In this document: positions 49,701 through 61,700 of the stretch, piece after piece | Layout: every line of letters starts with the position of its first letter | How positions within the stretch are numbered: the first letter of the stretch is position 1 | From: Nautilus pompilius | Taxonomy: Eukaryota > Mollusca > Cephalopoda > Nautilida > Nautilidae | Length of the DNA stretch: 64,000 nucleotides | Reading direction: 5' to 3' | NCBI GenBank assembly: GCA_018389105.1 | Contig: JACATO010000307.1 | Location: forward strand, 831,001-895,000 | The notes under the pieces: model-generated | Seen by the model: the letters and a program-made list of their open reading frames with translations, nothing else | Databases searched by the model: none | Told to the model about the DNA's origin: nothing | Position numbers and translations under genes: made by a program

Positions 49701-50733
49701 TATAAAGTGAAGTTGTGAATACAGCACCAACATAAATCAGTTTTCTCTAGAAGTCAAACAAACTTTGGCAACTCATTTTTCTCTTCGAAACTACTAAGAC
49801 ATACAAGTATACTATAGTATTTATATTATATTCTTTCTAAAAAGTGGAAACTTGGGAGTGTACCATAACAAAAGAGAAAAGTCAGAAAAAAGATTACAAG
49901 GATGCATTGTTGCAAAGCTGGCAAATGCATATCATATCTGTTTATTGGCCCATCAAAACCTGTCAACCTCTCACTTTGTTAAATCAGGACACAGTACAAA
50001 TGGTCAATTTTATTAAATAAATGCTTTTGCTTGTAGTTTGAATAAATATATTTCTATATTGATTTTATACAGCTTAAGTGCATGTTCTCATACCATGACC
50101 AACATACATTTTGTTAATTAGTTTCCTTCTTTTATCTTGATAACATAAAATTTCAATTCTTAGAAAATTAGACTTAAGCAGAAATTCCATATTACTGTAG
50201 AAAAAATTAAGACAAAATGAATATTAAAAACTTTTAATGTTATATCAACTTCTTATAAATCAACAAATTTCATTCATAATAAAGTTCCAACAATATAAAG
50301 CAGAATAAATTATATTATATTATATATAATAAATATCATAAAAACATTATCTATGTATATCTTTACTTGTGTTTTAATTATAATTATCGTTTATTCATTT
50401 TGGTTTTATTTATCATTATCATGTACATATTTTCCATCCACTTAATAGTTATTAGATTTAACAAACTAATGTTAATAGTCATTAAATAAACTAACATAAA
50501 TATTAGATTTTTTGACAATGACATTGACAAATTTAAACAATTACCATTTGTATGCTTATTTTTTTATACACAGGCATCAGCATTTTAAAGTAATTCTCCT
50601 TATCAGCCATGTACTATTTATTCTGAAGAAATGGGTAGGGACTGAAGAATTGAGAAAATAAAAAAAAAAAAACATTCTCTAATTTGTAAAGGACAACAAA
50701 AAATCTGTCAGAGTTAAAATTTAAAAATAAATA
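40741..50733. other. AT-rich tract, nothing recognised
   Basis: Ten kilobases without a supportable gene or transposon. A patch at 46080-46270 is rich in homeodomain-type TAAT motifs and is noted as a possible conserved element. Overlapping open frames at 42268-42851 have no recognisable motif. Confidence 0.5.
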
Positions 50734-52855
50734 CAATGGATTTCAGTTAATTTGGACACATCGGGACAAAAACATTTTGACCCAATTAAGCGGCTGCCCC
50801 AATTATACGAAGTTTTACGTAACGAGTTAAAAAGTTATAAAACAAAAGGCAAACTATTGCTTACTGAGCAACAAAAATACTTAAATGAATTCTGGTACAA
50901 ATCAGAGAAAAAAATTTGTGCTGAAAACAATTTCAATTTAATGTATTTATCAAACAGGCATGTATTTAGTCCCTGACAGTTAATGATGTTGGAGGAATTT
51001 ATCGAATGTACTCTGTCATGTTCTCTTGATTGACTGCAACTGAACAAAATCAGTGCAGATATATAGTGCAGATAAAGAACTGCCTTCATTGCCTTCCTGC
51101 AAGAAATAGTGTAGTAACCAAGCAATAAATTTCCTGGCATCCTGGTCAGTCAGTCACTTGCTCAGGCTCAGGTGTGTCAACCTCATCACTTTCCTCGTCT
51201 TCTGATGTCTCTTGGTGTTTTGCTGCAACTTGTTCAATAATTTCATCCTCAAAATTTTCATTTTCATTGTAACATTGAAGACTATTGTCGATGCTTACAA
51301 AATCCTCATAGTTTCTGACACGTTGCAGTTTTAAAATGGCTTCATTTTCACTATCGGTCGTATCTAACATCTCCAAGTCTGAATGCTTAAAACAACAGTG
51401 AACAAAGCAGTTCTGAATGGTCTTCCTGCTTATTTCTCACCAACTATCAGCGACAAACTGTACTGCTTGTAAAAGGTTAACCCTCACACTGACTTCCTTG
51501 GCTGTTGAAAATGTTGTCAGTAGAGTTTCTTCAATTGCCTCAAGGATGTAGTTTACCAACTTTCCACGATACAACATCTTCAAATTTTTTATGGTTCCCA
51601 TGTCCATTGGCTGCACCAAAGATTGGTGCTGGCAGGCAGAAATTCCAGATGGATGTTTTTCAAACAATGTAAATGAGGGTGTGCCGCACAGTTGTCAAGA
51701 AGCAGCAGAACTTTTCTTGACTTCCGTTGTAGTTCCATGTCCCGCAATTTTAGCCATTTCTTAAAAATTTCAGAAGTCATCAACACATTCTTGTTAGCAT
51801 AGTACAGAACTGGTAAACTGCCCATCTTAAGCCCCTTAAAGCATCGAGGCTTGGCGCTTTTCCCAATAACCAACAGATTCCATTTATCAGTTCCTGACAT
51901 GTTTGAACAGCATAACACAGTTATGCAATCCATTGTTTTCTTTGAACCCAACAGTGTTACATGTTTATAGCTCAGGAAACTGTCCAGTGTGGCATGATAA
52001 AACAGGCCTGTTTCATCAACATTGTAGATGTCATTTGCACAAAATTTCTGAAGCAAGTTGGGCAGTTTCGTGGATTTTCATTGTTCAGCACTTACAACAT
52101 CAGCACTGTCCTTCTTGCAGTGTGCTTTCTTGAATTTAATGTTATGCCTAGATTTCCATCAAGACAACCAACCATCTGTTGCTTTTAAATCCTTGTGACC
52201 CAGCATTTTAGCTAACTCCTCTGACTTACTTTTCAGCATTGGAACACTGACATGTACACCTTGTCCAGTTATAACAGAGAACCATTGATTGAGGGCCTGA
52301 TCCTTGCCTTCACTCTTCCATTTTTTAAATGTTCCCTGTTGTCCTTCATGCAATGCCCATTTCTCAAGCAGTTTATCTTGCTGCTGCATCACATGTGTGA
52401 TTGTAGATTTTAGCATTCCAGTTATCTCTGCCAGCTGGTGATGACTGGTGTTAGGTGGTTGGCTTTTTATTTGGTCAATTAAGGCAATTCTGTTAGCTAG
52501 TGTCAAATCTCTCCGTGGCATCTTGGCAGGGGACTGAAATTTTACAAAATCAAAATCAAAATGAATATAAAAAATTGCTATACTGTCTGAATTCACCTGT
52601 TCATTACTAAGTGAGTCAGCCCACATGCCACATACCTGTAGTGATCACAAGGGCGCCATCTAGCAGAAACTGCAATCAGAATCGCTACACTCTTTGAATA
52701 TGCACATTTGTTACTGGTTGAATCGGCGATGACTTACTCAGTAATGGCATGGTGTCCTAAATAAGCGGGGCAAATTCTGATAATTTTCTCAATTTGTTTT
52801 TGTCCTTCAAGATTTGTCCCAAATGAATGTTGCCCCAATTAACCAGAATCTACTG
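50734..52855 (-). mobile_element. Tigger (pogo) transposon, nearly full length
   Basis: Terminal inverted repeats: the left reads CAATGGATTTCAGTTAATTT after a TA. The right, reverse-complemented, reads CAGTAGATTCTGGTTAATTG and is followed by CA in place of TA. The element is about 2.1 kb, a usual Tigger size, with the transposase on the minus strand occupying most of it. It has the fewest disablements of any transposon in the window and so is probably the youngest autonomous copy. Confidence 0.85.
51146..52521 (-). pseudogene. Tigger/jerky-type transposase, frameshifted
   Basis: Minus-strand transposase of the pogo/CENP-B-like group. The chosen start (near 52521) gives MPRRDLTLANRIALIDQIKS, a psq/CENP-B type N-terminal helix-turn-helix. 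A second DNA-binding region with LKATDGWLS follows and ends near 52159. A frameshift leads to the DDE domain in 52056-51589, with IYNVDETGLFYHA (first Asp) and VLLLLDNCAAHPH (second Asp). Near 51626 another frameshift moves the reading to 51667-51437, where SLVQPMDMGTIKNLKMLYR gives the third Asp. The tail (51376-51146) is acidic, rich in E and D, as usual for Tigger proteins. All three catalytic aspartates are visible, but the frameshifts mean no intact protein can be made. Confidence 0.8.
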
Positions 52856-54901
52856 CATGTATATTATATACATTGAAATTATAAACTTAAGATAATGCTT
52901 GTTTCTTTTTGACAAAATTGTTAGTTTTCAGCATGTTAAATGAATCCAAACCAATTCCTTTTGCTGTTGTAGTTTTTACGACTTAATCTTACTAGAATAA
53001 TTGATCCAAAAACAATCATTCATTACATTATGTTGATGACTTCTGATTGAGAAATAATAGGTTGTTAATTAGCAAAGGGATCTGTGTTACAAGCATCAGT
53101 AGCACCACTGCTACAAGTAAATACTTTGGTCACATGCTCAGCAGAGTGGTGCCATCTGTAGTCTCAATCTGGTGAAAGAGAGAGATCAATAAAACTAATA
53201 ATGGCAATTTGAAAAATAAAATTGGTACAATACAATAATGAAAAATCGGGACAATGAGCATTAAGACACATTTCTGAGGTAAAAAAAAAATAGTATACTT
53301 GACAGGTCTGTCAAAGACATCGTTCACCTTAAAATGGGCATCAAGCAAACAAAAAACCATTAGCACATTTATCACCAAAAAAGGCATTTTAATCATTTAC
53401 CATAACTAGTTTTGGCAGCTACCTTTTCCTTACCTTCAAATGAAATCATTACTTCAAACAATGATAAACTTTATTTTTATTTAGATACTTAAAAACAAGC
53501 ATTTTGAAAGCCACAAGACTTATAAGCATTCCAGTAAACACTAACTCAGTTGTGAGAAATGGGTATTTAAACATTTTTACAATGCTCTGACATATTACAG
53601 AAGAAATAAAATATTTCATTTAAATTATTTATGGTTGAACAAAACAAAAATAAAAACAAATAGTAAAAATAAGTTTTTATTTATAAATATGATATCCATC
53701 CATATAATGTGATGTATATTTATTCATCTTGTTTTCTCCCCTGTTATTTTTGTTTCCAGTAGACCAAGGCAGCAACCTCAATCCATTTGCTGGTGTGATG
53801 GGATGTATCAGTTAATTACCAGGATGGTTTAGTTGTTTTATATTAAGGGAGCCGCTAGAGGCCCTGGGAACCAGGTGTTTTCTGCTGCTATTTGTTAAAC
53901 ATTCACAGCTGAAGAATTACAAGAGAATCCCTAGAAAGGAAAGCATGGATGTATATATAAAGACAAAGGGAAAAATGTAATAATCATCTATTTTTGTGTT
54001 GTCATAGCTAAAGGGAGTAGTGGGGGCAGGAAAGTGTTTCTTATTAAAAAATATGATTCTATCAGCTAAGAAACGGTAAGTACTGGTGTAAATATCTAAT
54101 TACTTATGAAAAAGAAAACAACATCTCTTGTTATGAGTTGATATAATACACATGGTGCTCATCTTCATACAAGATACACACAGACATAGAAAAATCCTGA
54201 AGCATCCTCTTTTGCTGACTCATTGTATGTATTTTAACATCAGTTATCTGACTGCATGTAGTTATATATACAGTGATGGGTGCAATAAATATATGTGGAT
54301 ACCAAAGGTATTTCCAAACAAATTAACACCACTTAAAATACTAATAAGTGTTGAGTTCAATGTAAACCTTTTTGAACCACCCTGGGTAAACAGCATTCTC
54401 AAAAAAGGCTTTTCATCTGTTGCTTTCTTTGTCATTTATTTTTGAAATTGAATTTCCTTCTAAAAACAGCAGATAATTAAAATAATGGTGTGTATCTAAA
54501 CCATCTGAGATAAGTTACATAAATCACAGTGTCTAAGTCATTGCACTCACTGGCCATTTTATAACAAGCTTTTTGTTTTTGTTTTTTAATCGGAAATACA
54601 CAAAGGGCAAAATTTCTCAAAAAAAAAAAAAATTAAAGTTTTTTAAAAATACTGGACATTAAAGTCAAGACAGGGGTTTACAAAAAGAAAAGAAAGAAAA
54701 TTTAAAAAAAAACAACAACAACAACAAACTATTTAAAAAAATGGATTGCAATTTTTATTTTAGGAATCATTCTTGAAATAAGCCAATTTGCTACTTATGT
54801 CTATTATTCATAAAATTGTGATTATAAACTAAAGTTTAAAAAGAAATCAGCAGTGTATATAGATAAGAACAAAAGTATTACAATACTATATAGTAGAAAC
54901 A

Positions 54902-54946
54902 GTCAGACAGCTGGATACCATTACAGTGATACTATTTCAGCTGAGT
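54902..54946. repeat. Core of the palindromic MITE family
   Basis: Contains CAGCTGGATACCATTACAGT and then GATACTATTTCAGCTGA, matching the central part of the MITE at 58652. The outer TTCAAATGAAA arms are missing. Confidence 0.45.
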
Positions 54947-57900
54947 CAGAAATAACAGTAAGAATTAACTCTAAGTCATCTTAGTTTGGTAAATTATGCC
55001 AACAAGAAGAAACATAAATATACTGGGTCTATTAGTCAGAGACTGGGAATATTCAATTTTAACCAAAATTTCTACTGAAATTGAAGTAGTTCTCATGTTT
55101 GATGACCGACAGAGTAAAAACGACTGCATGGTTTACTGAAAGGCATCCTGCTATAAATTCATATTTATGTTTTAACATGTGATCTGTATAAATTTAAATT
55201 CCTAGTTAATTGAAAATCAGTACAATCCTGTATGATACCAGCATCGTACATACGTTAACTTTACCTTTTCAAAATTATAACTTAAACAGCACAATTAAAA
55301 AATGCATACATTAATAAAACATATCCCAGTGGTAAGTATCTTTTAGCAGTTTTATTATCTAAAAATGTGAATTTCTCATATTAGCAAATAACTTAAACAT
55401 GTAGAAAAATCCATCCTTCTTGTCTGGTTTGTTTCAGAGCCAATGACAAGATTTTGCCAAATGCAGTAATCCCCACAAAAAATACAAACTGGATGAAATG
55501 GATTTTTATTTGAAATCAGATTAAGAGAGATTCTGAGGTAATATGAAACCTCATACCAACTAATGAGGGTCAGCACAGTGCTAGGATGTTTCAGGATATG
55601 TGGTAAAAGCAGCACCACACAATTAAAAACAAACAACTCCACATTGTGTACATACTCTTTGTAATGACTTTCTAATCTACAGTAGAAAAAGCATGTGGCA
55701 GTAAGGAAAATGAGAAGAGCATCATACTGTACAACAGCATTTGCAAACATGAGATAGAGAGACAGAGGAATTTTCATAATTCTTATTTTTGAGGAGTATG
55801 CTTCCCAAATCAAATAAAGGGTTTACTATTTACATTTTATAAGGAAAAAGCAATCAATAATAAAAAGGTTGGATTTGATTTTAAATTAGCTACCAATAAA
55901 AATAAAATTTTTTATTCATATGCAAACTAAAAGAGAAAGGCAATGACTGATAAATTCAAGGAAATGGAATCCCAAATATGATTTATATCCCCATCTTTTT
56001 TATTTTAGTGAATGTACACCAAGTATTTTATTTCAGTGAGGAGATTTAGAGTTTATCACAGTTCAAAATTATTCTTTCCATACTTAACACCACATCATCA
56101 GTTCTATTGTTGCAATCTGTGAATAGCTCTAGCTCTGCACATTTTCAAGTCATTAATATTGGAATAGGATTTCCCTGAAGATTTTGCAGTGCCTGCAGCT
56201 AAAAGATTCAAACTGAAAATTAATCAGGTATTTTTAACTGCGGTGCTCACAAAAAAATACAGAGAATAAATCTTCAGATTATGTTAAAGTTCGCTTTTGT
56301 AGCCTATCAAATGTGGCCATTTTTTAATTAGAAAGTTTAACAACATTTGTATGTTTACCTAAGAAATTGACTTCACATTAATATCTTTAAACTTCATTTG
56401 AAATCTGGCATGATTATATTTCTACCAAAGATAGTTAAAAGTAGTTTAGTCACACAGAGAATGAAAGTCTACTGGTAAAACAGTATGTTGGCAAAAGAAC
56501 AAAACAAGTGTACAAAGAGTAGAGCTGATAGCATGTTATAATTTGGATGTTTTAGTCAAAATCTACAGAAAAAGATGTCTACCTTGTGGTTCAAGTGATG
56601 TATAAAATTTGGTTTGTTCATATCAATCATTTTCAATCTCCCATTTAGTTAGACACATATATAATCCTCTATAGTTCCAGAATCTCTGGCCATGCTCATT
56701 CCCAGGCTAATCCAAACCAAAATTCTGGTCAGGGTTTTATTATCAAACACACACACAAACGAGGCAACAACTTATAGCATTAAAAAGATGATGAAATAAA
56801 TGCCTTTGCTTCAAAGTGTTAACCTTCATTTTCAAAGTAAACTCATGAAGAGAAGTAAGCACAAGCAGAATGTGAAATATCAGAACTGCTTCACAAACAA
56901 TTAATTGTTTTAAGGCTAAAAAATTAAATAAAAATGCTTGAACAAACAAAAACAAATTTTTTAAAATTAAAAAACAAGAAACTGATTACTTTTTCTTTCA
57001 CTTTCTATTCCACAAAACATTTCTTCTTCCTTTTTTCTGTAATTCTTAGTGAGAGAGTTTTCTTTGGCAATAATTAGAAAAAAAAACAATCTATGGAAGT
57101 TGCCATATTAGGCAAGAATTGTCCATCAAAAAAAAAAAAGAAATAGAGTTTATGATGCTAATGTAATTAGAACAATATTTAAAACATTATGAATAAAGGA
57201 ATGCGGTTCATGATCAAGGCTTCCTTAATGATACATTGTGGAAACATTTTCCTAATTCAGATTTCAAACGCTCCAGTCTGACATACTTTTAGAGTTCTCT
57301 TTCAATTATTTTATGAGTGTTGATGATTAAATGCCTCTCCAAAAAGAACTTGTTTATTTAATTTGAACTTGATTACTTAAAAAATTTTTAATATTCCCAG
57401 AATGCACTGCTCTATAAAATACATGTCATGTTTAAAAACAAAATAAATGCTTTGAGAAAGAAAGGAAAAACTAAAACAGTTACAAACTTTTTTTTTTTTG
57501 CTTGAGTTCTTCATCATTAACTGTGTATATCAGTGCTTTTTTTAATCTCAGTGTTGACTTCCAATAAAATATAGATGCCATTTCTGTTTATGTTAATTTT
57601 GAAGATTAAGGCAGCTCAGGTACAGCAGTATTTATATGTTCTTATATTTAAATATGAATACATTCCAAAACAAAATTAAAATGTCAAATTATCAAGACCT
57701 ACCAATAACAGTAGAAACATTCTATAATAATACCTGACAGAAATCCACTGAAGCTTCTTCAAACTTTCCTGTTAGTAGGTAATATTGGCATTCATTTTAA
57801 TATCAATGCACTGACTGCCTAAGTTATTTTCTTTTTACATCTTACAAAGATAAAAAAAATTTCAACAAAAGCTGATTTCTATTGGTCTCTTCTATAAATC

Positions 57901-58651
57901 CATAACACAGACAAGAGAAAAGTGGTGTTCCAGCAAAGTCTGACCTTGTGTCCTGGGGTCCAGTTCTTCCATCTTTTAGAGACAAGACCTCTGGGAGTCA
58001 CTGAAATCCTCATCTCCTTGGAACCAATCTGCAACCATGTAAGAAGCTAATATCTGAGCCAGACCACCAGCAGTAAATAAGGGAGCTATCAATCCTAGGT
58101 CAGGAGGAATCACAAGCATTAAACAACAAAGTGGTAGATAGTTACAGATGTAAAAGAACTTGTAAAGCAATGACAGAAATAAACTAATCCCAATAGAAAA
58201 GCCTCAGCATTAAGATGGTCTTTGGAGAATAAGTGAAACACAATATAAGCAATATAGTTTATAAATAAAATAAATAAATGTGTATTTATGTTTCAAGAGA
58301 ATCACAATTCTCAAATCAAAATGCCTTTCTTTTTGTTCACCCCCCCAACATAATTTTAATGTCCTTATTACGATTGTTAGTGAGTGTATGAAAAAATACT
58401 ATAAAACTGAAAGTGAAATATCGCATTTAAAGTATTTCAACATTAAATAACAAAAAAGACACATTAGTCTGCAACAGGATTTCAATGTTTTAGCTACAAA
58501 ACAGCAGCAATGTGCAGAATTGCTACTTGTCACCATGGAATCCACAATATAATCTACCTATAAATGCTTATTTCTTTTGAGCTTGCTTTGTGTATTTCTC
58601 ATTACTCACATTTTCATGGAGTCAAACACTATATAGTCTAGCTGTGCACTA

Positions 58652-58726
58652 AGGATGTTCAAATAAAACCCAGCCAGATACCATTATGATGATTGCTATT
58701 TCAGCTGGATTTCATTTGAACATTTC
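58652..58726. mobile_element. 75-base palindromic mariner-type MITE
   Basis: A near-perfect foldback flanked by TA on both sides (58650-58651 and 58727-58728). Left AGGATGTTCAAATAAAACCC; right, reverse-complemented, GAAATGTTCAAATGAAATCC. The centre carries AGATACCATTATGATGATTG. Related sequence occurs at 8769-8835 and 54902-54946. Confidence 0.7.
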
Positions 58727-61700
58727 TAGTTTATTTATTTCTTTTGGAGTTGATATACAATTCTTTTACATAAAGCAAATCAAAATAATTCTTTGTCAAT
58801 AGAAGTAAATCCAACCCACAGTACTCATTGTATTATCCTTATTAGTACTGTGATTTATTAATTAATTTTTATTTAGTCACCTAATTATACATTAGAGATA
58901 AATGTGATAATTATTTCTAATTTGTGGTCATAGTGATAATTAGTCATTACTCTAATTCCTCCAGAATAGTTATTTTGTTACTTGTACTACAATGGTTCTA
59001 TTATTGTACATCTTACAAGTAGTCAAGCAAAAGTAACTTAAATTTTGCTAAAGGTATCATCTCTCAATAACAAGGGTGGGTGGCATTGTTCAAGTTCAAA
59101 ACACATCATTACCTAATTATACAGGTCTGAGAAAATGTATGACAAGATGTTTATATAATTGAATTTGTGCTATAAATAATTATATAGTTAACATAGCATG
59201 ATAACAACCCAAAGCACACATTTAACTTAGTAAAATCCCTATTTACAAAGTAAAAAAACAGATGATGAGATTGTGTTGGCCATCACAAAGTCTTGATGAA
59301 AACATTACTGAGAAAATATGGTAGTATAGGAACCAAAAGATATCACTGAATTATGGAATGTCATTTAAAATACATAAAACAATATTCTCCTCAATTACAG
59401 AGTATGAAAACCCTCCAAAAAGCCAACCAGTTAAAACACTATACTAAGTAAAGGGATTACACACAAACTCTTGATTAATAGTAATTATTGAATAGCTTGA
59501 TTATTATCTTTTAAACAATACAATAACCTATTTTCTTATGTTCTCTTTCATAATGTATGTTAATACTACTGACTCTGCAATAATATTAACAAGAATGTTT
59601 TAGTAATTTCTTCTGTTAGAGCAATTAGGAAAAATCTTAGGGTTGGGATAAATCAAAACAGTTTGATTAGTGTAAAGAATTTAAATAAAAATTCTTCTCC
59701 ATTTTTTATCATGGTGATATCACATGCCAAAAATAGGTAATTTGTTTAAATTACTTTTAGTTATGCATTCTTTATAAACAGACTTCATTAAGTTGGTTAT
59801 TATTTATAGTACTGTTAATTTGTATTTTTAAGAAGATAAAGGAAATATGTTTTGTTTCATGATGGAGATGGATGATAATGTAAGAAGAGATCCAGAAAAT
59901 AAAATGTGGTCCTTACCTGACTATAATTTAGAAAAAAAGTAGGAGCCCTAATATTTCTGGCTCATTCTATTAGCATTGGATACCCTTAGCTCACTGGTAA
60001 ACAAACATCTCAGTTCTGAAACTATAGAGTTGGTAAAGAATAGAATTTAATTTCAACAACTCAAGTCATTGAAGAGAGATTTCAGATTTTCATGTTTTTT
60101 TCATTCATTCTGCCAGCAAATGTGATATTTTCTGTACCAGTGATGCTGTTTCAGCAACTGAGGATATAAACAGCCTTAATTTCTCATCCTGAACTACACG
60201 CAATGGAATACAGATGATGTAAGTGTAAGCAGTTTATATTTAAGTTTGTGCGTACATTCCCTGACAGGGCTATAATACTGTACATCAGGACTCTCTACTT
60301 AAAAAGAATGGGAAAAAAAGATACAATATTGGTTCTTGAAAGAGAAAATTTAATGCAGCATTAAAACCGATTCTCCTAAAACAGTTACTGCAGCCTGAAG
60401 CAGTTCATTTATTCATGAGTGAACAGAAAATTTCTGCTGTTTTTAATGCATTCCAACACAATATGCACACATATCTTCACTAAAATTAACCATGACAAAA
60501 AATTAATTGCAAAAGAAACCAAAATTGCTTACAAACCAAAAATAGGATCTGACAGACGTTAAATACTTAGACTGTAAGATTATAAAAAAGAAAGTCTGAG
60601 AAATTCAGTTTTTTTAAAAATTTTTTTATGTAGTTGAAATTCTATGTATTCTAGAAGCTTACACAAGTACAAATTCTTTTAAGTGGGGGGTGAGGAAGGG
60701 TTATTTGTATTTATTTCCTTCATTGTTGAGAAAAGAAAATAAAGCAAAATATAATTCTTCAGATAATGTAGAGGTTAATTTAAAAGGAAGAAAATTAATC
60801 AATAAAGTAATAAAATTTAAAAAAAAAAACAAAAAAAATATTACACAGTTTTTTACAATACCAAAGTTCCAAAAATGTCTTCCTGTAATCAATTTTCAGC
60901 ATAATCTTCCAAATTAAACTAATTAATTATATATATAAAATTGTTTTTTATTAATTATTATAAAAGAAAAATATCAAACAACAACAACACTGAAATAACG
61001 AGGAGAAAAAATTGTTCTCTCTTAGGATTAATATTCAATCAACCATTATTCCGTCATTGTCGAACATTCTTATAAATGTCAAAATGAAGTCAAAAGAAAA
61101 GTACAAGTCTGAATAAAACCAATGTATAGTGTTTTCATCTTCTGACTTTTTCATTTTTATTCCTGGCTACGCACTCATGTGAATCTGATGAGGGATTAAT
61201 AAACAAAAAAAAAAAAAAAAGAATCACAATCCAAGAAGTCAAGGAAATAATTAAGGATGTACAACAGGGCTTTCTTCTCTTTCCTATGTATGATTCAGCG
61301 GTAAGAAACTATGATACATAGATCCCTCATCTCAGTGACAAGAGTCTGGATTTTCATTTATTTTAGAAAAAAAAAGGAAACCTTAGAGCTAAAGAAAAAA
61401 AAAATTGTTTACAAGCCTACTGCATCTGATTAAAAAATAAGAAATAATCAACAAAGTAGAATGGATTTATGATGAAGCATAACTTTAACAATGACAAAAC
61501 TACATGTACACACATCTGGTGTTACAGCGCATTGCGTAAACCTGCCAATTAAAATCCATTGTTCTAACTGTATCATGAAAACAGGAAGTTAAAATAATAT
61601 TTTTCTTTCAACTCATAGGAACATAAAAGGAGTAAATCCTATTTCTGATGCAAGAATTTGGGTAAATCACACCTCTCTTGCTTATGGGAAAATGTTTGGT

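Noticed and set aside
55376..55813. 145-codon minus-strand open frame with hydrophobic segments
   Set aside because: No recognisable domain, no splice or promoter context, and AT-rich sequence easily yields hydrophobic open frames.
57976..58170. Minus-strand open frame with a membrane-like segment and an acidic tail
   Set aside because: It looked like a terminal exon, and also contains weak tRNA-like A and B box strings as in SINEs. Neither reading has a clear partner, so I do not call it.
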